Notes under the pieces: generated by a model
What the model was told of the DNA's origin: nothing
What the model saw: only the letters and a program-made list of their open reading frames with translations
Databases searched by the model: none
DNA from: UBA922 sp964571295
GTDB lineage: Bacteria; Patescibacteriota; Patescibacteriia; Magasanikbacterales; UBA922
Direction: 5' to 3'
Length of the DNA: 12,721 nt
Assembly (NCBI GenBank): GCA_964571295.1
Contig: CAZNAO010000029.1
Coordinates: 1-12,721, forward strand
Shown: positions 5,735 through 12,721 of the stretch, piece after piece
Position numbering within the stretch: position 1 is the first letter of the stretch
Layout of the letters: every line of letters begins with the position of its first letter
Made by a program: the position numbers and the translations under genes

Positions 5735-5761
5735 AAAAAGACAAAAGCTTTTCAAGTGTTT
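5725..5761. terminator. Shared inverted repeat between converging genes
   Basis: AAACACTT (5725-5732) pairs with AAGTGTTT (5754-5761), and inside it is the palindrome AAAAGCTTTT (5743-5752). The repeat overlaps the stop of the metallophosphoesterase gene and ends just before the stop codon of the COG2426 gene (5762-5764). Flanking A and T runs on both sides suit bidirectional termination, although the stem is weak in G-C pairs. Confidence 0.5.
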
Positions 5762-6265
5762 TCATCTCGCAAACAAAAATCTAATTGTATTCCCTGCAAA
5801 TAAAGTCAAAAGTACAACAATTGTCACCGCGACTATGCCTCCGAGAAAGATGAAAAATGCAGCTTTTTTGTATGGGATATTGAAGATAAACGCAACTAGT
5901 GATGCAGTCCATGCACCAGTCAATGGTAATGGAATCGCGATAAAACTTACCAATGCGATTGCTCCGTATTTCTCATATTTTTTTGCAAATTCAACACGAT
6001 CTTTTTCCACTTTCTTAATAAGAAATGGACCAATCACCGGCAGTGTCAAAATCCAATGATACATCTTCGGTAACACCCACAGCAGCACAAATACTGGCAC
6101 CATATTCCCTGACAATGCGAGCAACCAGACTTCCCATACCGGAAGATTAAAGGTCTCAATACCGAGTGGAATCGAGACCTGGAATTCGGTCAGAGGAATC
6201 ATGGACAGGAAAAAGACCGCAAACTCATGCGGAACACCTGCGACCCATGTAACCGGATTGATCAT
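5762..6265 (-). CDS. COG2426 small multidrug-export-like membrane protein
   Basis: A 167-residue polytopic membrane protein. The segment LTEFQVSIPLGI (about 25-36), the GNMVPVF stretch and the loop IAIPLPLTGAWTASLVAF match the conserved regions of the small multi-drug export family (Sm_multidrug_ex, COG2426). Four to five membrane segments are visible, with a short charged cytoplasmic stretch (KKVEKDRVEFAKKYEKYG) in the middle. The family name is historical and drug transport is not established for most members; a transport or envelope-biogenesis role is a guess. It is the last gene of the operon, 3 bp after the carboxypeptidase, and ends at the shared inverted repeat. Confidence 0.8.
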   Translation of the reverse strand: MINPVTWVAGVPHEFAVFFLSMIPLTEFQVSIPLGIETFNLPVWEVWLLALSGNMVPVFVLLWVLPKMYHWILTLPVIGPFLIKKVEKDRVEFAKKYEKYGAIALVSFIAIPLPLTGAWTASLVAFIFNIPYKKAAFFIFLGGIVAVTIVVLLTLFAGNTIRFLFAR

Positions 6266-6268
6266 AGA

Positions 6269-7336
6269 TTAACGCCACTCATAATTACGAAATGCCCACT
6301 CGGCCAGCGCGACAGCATCGGTAAATCGGGATTCAGTCCCTTGTGAACCGAATACTACCACTAATACTGAACGAGTCTCGTCTGCAATAAATCTTCCGAC
6401 AAAATTATAGTCAGACTCAACAATATATCCTGTTTTTCCCACGACAGGTTCGGTGAAATCATTGGCGATCCAGTTCGTCAAAAGCCAATTAGTACTCCAA
6501 ATCGTCTTGGTTTTCTCGCCAATCTTCCCCGCATAATCTACTGAATGGAGCGATATCGTGCGTACGATATGTTCATTTCTGAGAGCCTCAGCCAGGAGTA
6601 TTGCCGCGTCCGAAGCCGATGAACGATTTCCTGGGTCAAGACCGGTCGGCTCAGTAAATACCGTATCGGTTAGCCCAAGCTCGTGCGCTTTCTCATTCAT
6701 ACGTGCAACAAATTCTTCACGGGATAGTCCCGAACCGTCAACAAGCGTCAATATCGCCCTATTTGACGATACTACGAGTCCGATTTGAAACCACTCTTCA
6801 CGCGTCGCGACGGCACCAGGAAACACATGCGAATCGAAGATACTGTCTTTCGTCGACGTTATCACACCCCCCCAGTCAGTCGTATATTCTTCGAGCACGA
6901 GAGCGCTCATAAGTTTGGTAATACTTGCGAGTGGACGAGAATCATATTCTCCTATTCCGAATAATACTTTTCCTGAATTAATATCCTTTACCAATATATT
7001 TGATGCGGAAATCAGGCGGGTATCAAAAGGCACAAACATGGTTCTCTGTTCAGGAATTGCAACCGGAGGATCTGTCGAGATATCCCCTCCGATCATATAC
7101 GATGCGTACTTTCTCACCCCACGAACATCAGCCGGTGGATCTACCAACGCGACAGTTGACGACGTGACCATGCTCGACAGGTGGACGGGAGCAAACAATC
7201 TCGTATAAATGGTATACGTTGCAGCACCGAGAATAATTGCTGATAAAAGACTCCCAACCACAATATTTCTCCACGTATTCTGAAATGAACCAGGTACCAT
7301 CTCAACTTGTTTTTGTGATAAAAAATTCATACTCAT
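6269..7336 (-). CDS. D-alanyl-D-alanine carboxypeptidase-like serine peptidase (S11)
   Basis: A low-molecular-mass penicillin-binding protein of 355 residues. One N-terminal membrane segment (about 24-46) keeps the catalytic domain outside. The three active-site motifs are present: S138-x-x-K141 (SITK), S190-x-N192 (SSN) and K301-T-G303. It would remove the terminal D-Ala from peptidoglycan side chains and so limit cross-linking. About 60 low-complexity residues rich in Ser, Thr and Pro link the anchor to the domain. There is no C-terminal amphipathic helix such as PBP5 uses for membrane binding; the N-terminal anchor replaces it. The start overlaps the scpB stop in an ATGA, showing translational coupling, and a second Met two codons in is possible. 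Members of this family also include endopeptidases. Confidence 0.9.
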   Translation of the reverse strand: MSMNFLSQKQVEMVPGSFQNTWRNIVVGSLLSAIILGAATYTIYTRLFAPVHLSSMVTSSTVALVDPPADVRGVRKYASYMIGGDISTDPPVAIPEQRTMFVPFDTRLISASNILVKDINSGKVLFGIGEYDSRPLASITKLMSALVLEEYTTDWGGVITSTKDSIFDSHVFPGAVATREEWFQIGLVVSSNRAILTLVDGSGLSREEFVARMNEKAHELGLTDTVFTEPTGLDPGNRSSASDAAILLAEALRNEHIVRTISLHSVDYAGKIGEKTKTIWSTNWLLTNWIANDFTEPVVGKTGYIVESDYNFVGRFIADETRSVLVVVFGSQGTESRFTDAVALAEWAFRNYEWR

Positions 7337-7872
7337 ACAACTTGACTCTCATTCTGCGCTCCAAAATGGGGATGATTGCGAATATTCGCGTACTCGGGCA
7401 AATCCTCAACCCGACCAACTCCCAAATGTCTCAAAGCCGCAACCGAAAGAGTGTAGGTGGGCAGCACGCTATCCTTCGATTCATGTTCTTCGATCAAATC
7501 ACGGATAAGGAGTGTCCGGAGGATTACCGCACAATTCACCCCCCGGATTTCTTCAATTTCCGGCCGGGTGAGTGGGCCTCGGTATCCGATGACGGTCAGG
7601 GTTTCCAATTGTGCCCTTGTCAATTCTCCCAACATGTCGCTCGCTACGAATTTCTCAACCATTTCCGCATTTTCGGGATTAGTAGTCAATTGAATCGAAT
7701 CTTCGACTCGGACAAAATGTATCCCGCACGAAGCGGTGTATTTCTGTTCGATTTCCCCAAGCGCCGCCTCGATACTCCCCGGTGAGACTTCAAGAGCTTT
7801 CGCAATCTGTGCAACTGTAAGCGGACGCGATGCCACAAATAAAATTGATTCGATACTACTCGTGTAATTCAT
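7333..7872 (-). CDS. scpB: Segregation and condensation protein B
   Basis: ScpB is the winged-helix kleisin partner of the Smc-ScpAB condensin, which compacts and helps separate the chromosome. The 179-residue product has two winged-helix units: the first starts SSIESILFVASRPLTVAQIAKAL, and the second contains LTRAQLETLTVIGYRGPLTRPEIEEIRGVN, the best-conserved part of the family. Its length is normal for the family. Its start shares the ATGA overlap with the scpA stop, so ScpA and ScpB are made by coupled translation. It in turn overlaps the carboxypeptidase start. Confidence 0.94.
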   Translation of the reverse strand: MNYTSSIESILFVASRPLTVAQIAKALEVSPGSIEAALGEIEQKYTASCGIHFVRVEDSIQLTTNPENAEMVEKFVASDMLGELTRAQLETLTVIGYRGPLTRPEIEEIRGVNCAVILRTLLIRDLIEEHESKDSVLPTYTLSVAALRHLGVGRVEDLPEYANIRNHPHFGAQNESQVV

Positions 7873-8564
7873 ACTAATACTTTTTCGATATGTATATCGG
7901 TAAATGCATTATCTTGAGCAATTAAAATTTCCCGTTGTCTGACCAGCTCAAGAATTGCTAAAAATCCGACAATTATTTCTGTTTTTGAAGCACCTGCGCC
8001 GATGATATCGGAAAATTTCGTGCGCTCTTCAACTTCAAGCAACTTTTTGAGGCGATGCATGGTATCTTTGAGCGATATAGCCTTGTCAATTCTGGTTTGC
8101 AGCAACGGCTTTGGTGGTTTCAGTCGGTCAAGTAACCGTGCGATTGCCGTATTCCACGTGGCCATGGTCAGATTTTCAGGCAGTGGAATATTCTCTGGAA
8201 TTCGCGGTGGTTCCATACGGACATACCCACGAATAGGCGCAAGCCACTTCTTATGTATTTCCCTACTTGCCTCTACGAATAATTGATAGATTCTCAACTG
8301 CTCTTCAAGTGGTTTGCCGTCGTCTTCATCAGGCTCAAATGACAATAATAAGTGTCTTGACTTGGTGAACAATAGCTTGGTCGCGATGATCAAAAAATCC
8401 GCAAGCTCCTCTGCTTCCACCTCTTCCAGACCTTCCACATACCGGACAAATTGCTCGGTCACCTGTGAAAGCGCGATTTCGCTGATTTCCATTTTCTCAT
8501 CTTGAATCAATGAGAGCAAAAGTTCAAGAGGACCACTGAATTGTCCGACGACGACCTGGTGCAT
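7869..8564 (-). CDS. scpA: Segregation and condensation protein A (kleisin)
   Basis: The kleisin subunit that bridges the Smc heads. The N-terminal block FSGPLELLLSLIQDEKMEISEIALSQVTEQFVRYV is the standard ScpA start, followed by EELADFLIIATKLLFTKSRHLL. The C-terminal winged helix ends with TEIIVGFLAILELVRQREILIAQDNAFTDIHIEKV. At 231 residues it is slightly shorter than typical members. It begins the second half of the minus-strand gene block, 42 bp after the glycosyltransferase upstream. A candidate promoter sits in that gap with its start point only about 3 nt from the ATG, so the message may be leaderless. Confidence 0.94.
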   Translation of the reverse strand: MHQVVVGQFSGPLELLLSLIQDEKMEISEIALSQVTEQFVRYVEGLEEVEAEELADFLIIATKLLFTKSRHLLLSFEPDEDDGKPLEEQLRIYQLFVEASREIHKKWLAPIRGYVRMEPPRIPENIPLPENLTMATWNTAIARLLDRLKPPKPLLQTRIDKAISLKDTMHRLKKLLEVEERTKFSDIIGAGASKTEIIVGFLAILELVRQREILIAQDNAFTDIHIEKVLV

Positions 8565-8573
8565 AGTACACGT

Positions 8574-8602
8574 AGTCTATCATGCTCGACCCCTACTCAC
8601 AA
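8574..8602 (-). promoter_or_regulatory. Candidate promoter for the scpA operon
   Basis: On the minus strand: TTGTGA (8597-8602), 17-bp spacer, TAGACT (8574-8579), with TG one base ahead of the -10. The start point is near 8567, 3 nt from the scpA ATG. A weak AACCT/AGGTT hairpin (8609-8613 with 8620-8624) lies at the end of the upstream gene but has no T-run, so read-through is also likely. Confidence 0.45.
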
Positions 8603-8606
8603 GATG

Positions 8607-10265
8607 CTAACCTTCCCACAGGTTGAATGCATTATGGTTAAAATAGACGACCTGTACGTTCGGATTTTTCTTCAATAGACGTATCACCTCACCCATCTGA
8701 TCTTCACGGTTAAATCCCTCCAACGTAGCTTCAACTCCATATACTTCAGACTTTGGCAATCCGGTAAATATACGACTGACTGAAGTTGCTGAACGTATAC
8801 AGACCGTTGCGGTAGTAGCCCCACAAAACTCAAGCACGACCATCGCACTGTCTTTCGCATAGGTGCGCGGAAGAAGCGGCGAGGCAAGAATACGGTCTCC
8901 CGTGAATGTTCCGTACCCCATCATTTCAAGCGCTAGAAATGTTCCATTCCTCATGACCTGGGCACCCTCAAATCTGTCCGGCAAACCAACAAATACCACC
9001 GGAAACATTGGATTGAGGTTCAGAGATTGAATTGTCGACAACGTCTCCCGAACCACTTCCCCCGCACGCACCCATTCGTCATTTTTGATGACTATAGACC
9101 GCACGAATATAAATACGAGCGATGCAATCAATACAGCATAGATCATTTGTGATCGCTTCAGATGCTTCGCGAATATGTATACTGCCCCTGCAACCCCAAG
9201 AGCCGCAAAGACTGAAGGAAGGTACGTGTAGCGCTCTCCCTCATTACTCACGGCATTGTATTCCAGACTCACATATGGAATAAGTGCGACCACATACAAT
9301 ACCATAACCACGAGAGCTGCACGCACGTAGTTACGATATATCCATATCACACCTCCAAGTACACCTACGAAAAGTATGGCAAGCAACTGGTTTGAAATAA
9401 GACCAGTCGCCACAATATCCCGCCATGGATAGGACCAAAACATTCCTATCGTCATTTTTACTCCCATTTTTACCGAATCAACCAGCGATACATCAAGAGA
9501 ACTGTCCCCATAATACCCGAACACTATGCCGGTGGCATACTTCCTTGCCAACAGATAGCATATGATGAGTACAGCCAATGGCACGTATCGTTTGAGGATA
9601 TAATAAAAACTATTTCTAAGCACTTCCCGTCCACCAGCCAGCGCGATTCGTCCGTTCCACCAGTCGATACATGCAAACGCGATAATAAACGTAATTCCAA
9701 TTTCTTTGGTTAAAAGCGATGCGGCAATGCTCGTGAACGCTGCGATGTAGTATTTTCTGTGTTGCGTTGACGAATATACCGAATACCAATATAAAGCGGC
9801 CACATATAACAAAGTTGCAAGCAGATGTGGTACCCCTGAAATCCATGTCACCGTTTCCACATGGCTCGGTAAAGCAATGAATAATATTGCAGCAGCAGCT
9901 GCCACATAGGTATTTCGGAATAGTCGAAACACCAACCCGGATAGTATCCACGCAGTTCCTCCCAGTAACAGTATATTCACAAGGTGGTATCCTGCTGGAT
10001 GAAGATGAAACAAGTGGTATTCCAGGTACATGACGAGATTGAATACAGGGCCATAGGTGCTCCCCACCCGCTCACCGACAATATTGGTTCCAAAAAACGT
10101 GAAAATATTTTCCGTATTTTTGGCAACAGAGACTGCGTGCCAGTCATCACTCAAAAATCCGACTGAAAGTGCCGGAAAATACACCATTAGCGCAAGCACA
10201 CCTAAGACCACTCCCCACCCTATATGCCGTAACTTATGATTTTGTATATATTCCACGAAGCGCAT
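8607..10265 (-). CDS. GT-C-fold membrane glycosyltransferase (TMTC/GT39-like)
   Basis: A 552-residue polytopic membrane protein with roughly ten membrane segments to residue 390 and a soluble C-terminal part (about 400-552). The first outer loop holds the acidic motif FLSDDW (37-42), placed as in lipid-phosphate-sugar-dependent GT-C enzymes. Other family-like stretches are LPSHVETVTWISG (132-144), SLLTKEIGITF (183-193) and GERYTYLPS (343-351), as in TMTC-type and related bacterial transferases. These enzymes move a sugar from a polyprenyl-phosphate carrier to an acceptor on the outer face. The donor and acceptor are unknown. Its first 11 codons overlap the end of the GT2 gene in another frame (10234-10265), which supports co-expression. 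No TPR repeats follow the membrane part, unlike animal TMTCs. Confidence 0.78.
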   Translation of the reverse strand: MRFVEYIQNHKLRHIGWGVVLGVLALMVYFPALSVGFLSDDWHAVSVAKNTENIFTFFGTNIVGERVGSTYGPVFNLVMYLEYHLFHLHPAGYHLVNILLLGGTAWILSGLVFRLFRNTYVAAAAAILFIALPSHVETVTWISGVPHLLATLLYVAALYWYSVYSSTQHRKYYIAAFTSIAASLLTKEIGITFIIAFACIDWWNGRIALAGGREVLRNSFYYILKRYVPLAVLIICYLLARKYATGIVFGYYGDSSLDVSLVDSVKMGVKMTIGMFWSYPWRDIVATGLISNQLLAILFVGVLGGVIWIYRNYVRAALVVMVLYVVALIPYVSLEYNAVSNEGERYTYLPSVFAALGVAGAVYIFAKHLKRSQMIYAVLIASLVFIFVRSIVIKNDEWVRAGEVVRETLSTIQSLNLNPMFPVVFVGLPDRFEGAQVMRNGTFLALEMMGYGTFTGDRILASPLLPRTYAKDSAMVVLEFCGATTATVCIRSATSVSRIFTGLPKSEVYGVEATLEGFNREDQMGEVIRLLKKNPNVQVVYFNHNAFNLWEG

Positions 10266-10968
10266 AGAGACGAATTTTTATAATGTCGCCTAAAATTTGT
10301 ATCCCGTGTTTCAATACACGTACTCCACCTCTCCCGGTAATGCTCGATGCCTTGAGTGTTACCGGCAATTCACGAAATGAAATACTCTGTGCCTCAGCAA
10401 TCAGAAACAATTCGATATCAAATACCCACTGTCCGGTCTGCACTAAGGGAAATATGGTGTCGGCCGCTGTCTTACTAAACACTTTCAATCCGCTCTGCGT
10501 ATCTGTAACCTTTCGAACAGTTTTCGGTAGAAGAAGACGGAATACGTATGCTCCAATTTTTCGATACAGAGAATATTGTCGCTGTTTTTTCTCGGCCTCA
10601 GTACGCGACCCATAGACAAATCCAATTCCGCTTTCAACCAATTCGAAGCCCTGTTCCAAAGCCTCGGTACCATATGGCACATCGACATCGGTAAATGCGA
10701 CTGCAGTACTTTCAGGTGGCACATGTCTCATACCTTCTCGAATTGCCCCACCTTTGCCCCGATTTTGAACACAATGGACTAACGTCATAGGGATAGCTGA
10801 ACGTTTATCAAATTCCTGCAGAATATACTGACTACTATCCGTACTCCCATCATTAACGAAAATAACGTGATACGAGCCACCACTCTTTTCATACCACATC
10901 ACCAACTCCTTCAAACTTTTCTCAAGAGATGCTTGCCCATTATACACTGGAATAATAATCGTACGCAT
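10234..10968 (-). CDS. Family 2 glycosyltransferase, polyprenyl/dolichyl-phosphate sugar synthase type
   Basis: A 244-residue GT2 enzyme of the DPM1/ALG5 kind, which charges a polyprenyl phosphate with a hexose from a nucleotide sugar at the cytoplasmic face. It shows IPVYN (6-10), VNDGSTDSS (38-46), NRGKGGAIREGM (69-80), the metal-binding DVDVP (94-98, in FTDVDVP), DTQSGLKVFS (156-165) and FDIEL (183-187). The C-terminal RVLKHGIQILGDIIKIR is also typical. There is no C-terminal membrane pair, as in the shorter synthases. It sits between two multi-membrane proteins: it begins 1 bp after the DUF6311 gene and overlaps the GT-C gene by 32 bp. The obvious reading is that it makes the donor used by one or both of them. 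Confidence 0.9.
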   Translation of the reverse strand: MRTIIIPVYNGQASLEKSLKELVMWYEKSGGSYHVIFVNDGSTDSSQYILQEFDKRSAIPMTLVHCVQNRGKGGAIREGMRHVPPESTAVAFTDVDVPYGTEALEQGFELVESGIGFVYGSRTEAEKKQRQYSLYRKIGAYVFRLLLPKTVRKVTDTQSGLKVFSKTAADTIFPLVQTGQWVFDIELFLIAEAQSISFRELPVTLKASSITGRGGVRVLKHGIQILGDIIKIRLYALRGIYTKS

Positions 10969-10969
10969 A

Positions 10970-12604
10970 TCAGTTTTTCCCCTTCATGTCAGAAGGTGCC
11001 AGTAGGGTGTACCCGTCGATCGTCTTCAACTGAAATTTTAGAGGATCAACATTTTTGGTAAATTCGCGAGCCTCCTCTTCAAATCTAAAAATATACAACG
11101 TTCGATCCGCTATGATTCCTTTTTTTATATTCTCCTGTTCTGTCTTCATAAATTCCTCGTTCAAGAGACCCGCAGCACGCACCACATACCCAGTATTAAG
11201 GGTGAGCCCGTGTTCGGCTGCAAAGAGTGCAATAGCTTCATATGATCCGTGTGCAAATGTCGGAACAAATGAAATATGGTCAAATGCCTTGCTCGCATAC
11301 TCCCAAAACGGATCATTGAGAGGGGTTTGCCACTCCTGTCTCGTAAAATACATCTGATTTTCCTGCAACTTGTCTTTCATATCATATACCTGCAGCACCA
11401 CCGTAATACCTATGAGCATTACCCCGAGCCAGAGCCGTGTTTTTTTAAGTACAAATAATGATCCTAACATGATCACATAATATACTGGCCAGAACAATCT
11501 ACCACTTGAACGCACTACTCCGAGCACGTCTTCACGAAGCACACGGGGTAGTGGAATAGTCACAAGTTCCCTGCCCCATACTGATACCACATTAGTAACC
11601 GCAACAAGGGTAAGCACTACACCGGCACCGATAAGTGGCCACCATCGAAGCAACCATTTACGAACCGTTTCCTTGCGTATCTCTTTCATTATTTCAAACA
11701 AGGACAACAGTCCCATCATCAATACCCCAAATCCCAAATATGCAAAACCTTCGTTTGGCTCCCGTACATTCATATTCTTTAGTATAGTCGAATACCCATA
11801 CGGATTGATAAGCCCGTTCAGATCGAGCGAGAATACGCCATATCCGGGAGCGCTCCCACCTCCTGCAGAAAATACTCCGATAGCCCACGCCAAGAAAAGA
11901 GTCCATGTCGTCGCACCGCAAAAAAACAATACTCCTTTTTTTCCGGTCACTGCCCGCGTCACCCATATTCGTCTTGTCATGTCAGCGGCAAAAATTACTC
12001 CGCACATAAACAGAAAGTACGGATGGATAAGAATCGCAAGGGACAATAGGACAGTCCATTGTATGATTCGAATCACCCCCTCAGGGAGCAGTGACAGAAG
12101 CAACGACCACAGGATCAGCCAATGAGCACCAAGCGCCGAATGCCCTCCCAATCGAAACAACATGATGGGAGAAAGGGTAAAAAATACACTCCCCACTACT
12201 GCATATACTTCCCTTTCTACATATCGACGTATGAGGGAATATCCGAACATTCCCTGCAACACAAAGCAGCACAAAAACCAGATTCCTTCGAACTGGAACG
12301 GAAACGGAAGCCAGGAAGAAAACAATTTGAAGAAGATTGAAAATAAGGGAATCGAGTCAGTGAATGTAAGTGAAATGCCTGCGGGATATACTAATTGTGA
12401 AATATGCCCCAGCGGAAAGGACCATGGAGAAGCTCGAAACAATTCCCATCCGATGTAGTGCTGAAACGGGTCCCCTCCAATCATGACAGTCCAGTCGATA
12501 TATGAAGGATCAAGTAACCGACTATAGAGTACCAAAAATGCTATGGCACCAAGTATGCCGGAAATAATAAGATAGATATGTGCGCGAATGAATCGAGCAA
12601 ACAT
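10970..12604 (-). CDS. DUF6311 polytopic membrane protein, probable glycan transferase
   Basis: A 544-residue membrane protein with about ten membrane segments and a soluble tail from around residue 410. The first outer loop carries IGGDPFQHYIGWELFRASPW (42-61), then FPLGHISQLVYPAGISLTFTDSIPL (63-87), and a further loop contains FQFEGIWFLCCFVLQGMFGYSLI. These are the conserved features I associate with the DUF6311 family. Members lie in sugar-related clusters and have the acidic first loop of GT-C transferases, so a lipid-linked sugar transferase is likely but not shown. It starts 10 bp after the aspS stop without a visible Shine-Dalgarno. Beyond the membrane part, the C-terminal region has short beta-like stretches, as in other GT-C enzymes. 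Confidence 0.8.
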   Translation of the reverse strand: MFARFIRAHIYLIISGILGAIAFLVLYSRLLDPSYIDWTVMIGGDPFQHYIGWELFRASPWSFPLGHISQLVYPAGISLTFTDSIPLFSIFFKLFSSWLPFPFQFEGIWFLCCFVLQGMFGYSLIRRYVEREVYAVVGSVFFTLSPIMLFRLGGHSALGAHWLILWSLLLSLLPEGVIRIIQWTVLLSLAILIHPYFLFMCGVIFAADMTRRIWVTRAVTGKKGVLFFCGATTWTLFLAWAIGVFSAGGGSAPGYGVFSLDLNGLINPYGYSTILKNMNVREPNEGFAYLGFGVLMMGLLSLFEIMKEIRKETVRKWLLRWWPLIGAGVVLTLVAVTNVVSVWGRELVTIPLPRVLREDVLGVVRSSGRLFWPVYYVIMLGSLFVLKKTRLWLGVMLIGITVVLQVYDMKDKLQENQMYFTRQEWQTPLNDPFWEYASKAFDHISFVPTFAHGSYEAIALFAAEHGLTLNTGYVVRAAGLLNEEFMKTEQENIKKGIIADRTLYIFRFEEEAREFTKNVDPLKFQLKTIDGYTLLAPSDMKGKN

Positions 12605-12614
12605 GCGGATAGAA

Positions 12615-12721
12615 TTATTTTCCTTTGGAGACTTGTATTCCTAATTCTTTCAGTTGCACATCATCGACTTCGCTCGGGCTTCCGACCATCGGTTCTTCTG
12701 CTTTTTGGTTTTTTGGAAATG
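12615..12721 (-). CDS. aspS: Aspartyl-tRNA synthetase, C-terminal end (5' part outside window)
   Basis: Only the last 34 codons are present, running off the right edge. They read FPKNQKAEEPMVGSPSEVDD and then VQLKELGIQVSKGK. This matches the conserved C-terminus of bacterial AspRS (usually VIAFPK...D.MTGAPS.V...QL.ELHI), which closes the class II catalytic domain. The stop is 10 bp before the DUF6311 gene on the same strand, so aspS is probably the upstream gene of this block. Whether it is the discriminating or non-discriminating type cannot be told from this fragment. Confidence 0.88.
   Translation of the reverse strand, partial: FPKNQKAEEPMVGSPSEVDDVQLKELGIQVSKGK

Noticed and set aside
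8609..8624. Small hairpin at the end of the GT-C gene as a terminator before scpA
   Set aside because: The stem is only 5 bp and is not followed by a T-run on the minus strand.

Overview
The window looks like chromosomal DNA of a small-genome bacterium of the Candidate Phyla Radiation (Patescibacteria, Parcubacteria/Paceibacteria-like). The hints are a Rel stringent-response enzyme cut short after the TGS domain, tightly packed genes with several promoters giving almost no 5' leader, a DUF6311 membrane protein beside two membrane-linked glycosyltransferases, and orphan short genes without recognisable relatives. The assignment is an inference from gene content. TGA is used as a normal stop (scpA, scpB, the DUF6311 gene), so this is not a code-25 lineage.

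Left part (1-4000). The window opens with the last codons of a plus-strand gene and its terminator. A single small membrane-protein gene (236-481) follows, with its own near-consensus promoter and terminator. Then three housekeeping genes run on the minus strand in the order parA, parB, rel: the Soj/ParB segregation pair, and a shortened bifunctional (p)ppGpp synthetase/hydrolase. The 172-bp gap between parB and rel holds an unusual set of inverted and direct repeats and a candidate rel promoter. parA is divergent from a tRNA-Leu(CAA) gene, and their promoters lie back to back within about 60 bp.

Middle (4000-5760, plus strand). The tRNA ends in an 18-bp perfect hairpin. Next is an orphan 187-residue gene with a strong promoter, a consensus Shine-Dalgarno and two following hairpins; I do not recognise its product. 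A membrane-anchored metallophosphoesterase follows and converges on the minus-strand operon, sharing a terminator-like inverted repeat with it.

Right part (5762-12721, all minus strand). Reading in the direction of transcription: aspS (only its last 34 codons are in the window), a DUF6311 polytopic membrane protein, a DPM1/ALG5-like family 2 glycosyltransferase, a GT-C-like membrane glycosyltransferase, then scpA, scpB, a D-Ala-D-Ala carboxypeptidase-like serine peptidase and a COG2426 small membrane protein. The spacings are a few bases or overlaps. A candidate promoter just before scpA divides this into a glycan-transfer block and a condensin/cell-wall block. The glycan block probably charges a lipid carrier with sugar and transfers it outside the membrane; the second block links chromosome compaction to peptidoglycan trimming.

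No insertion sequence, CRISPR array, prophage or clear parS site was seen. The items most worth following are the two monocistronic orphan genes with matching promoter design, the repeat cluster upstream of rel, and the glycosylation cassette.
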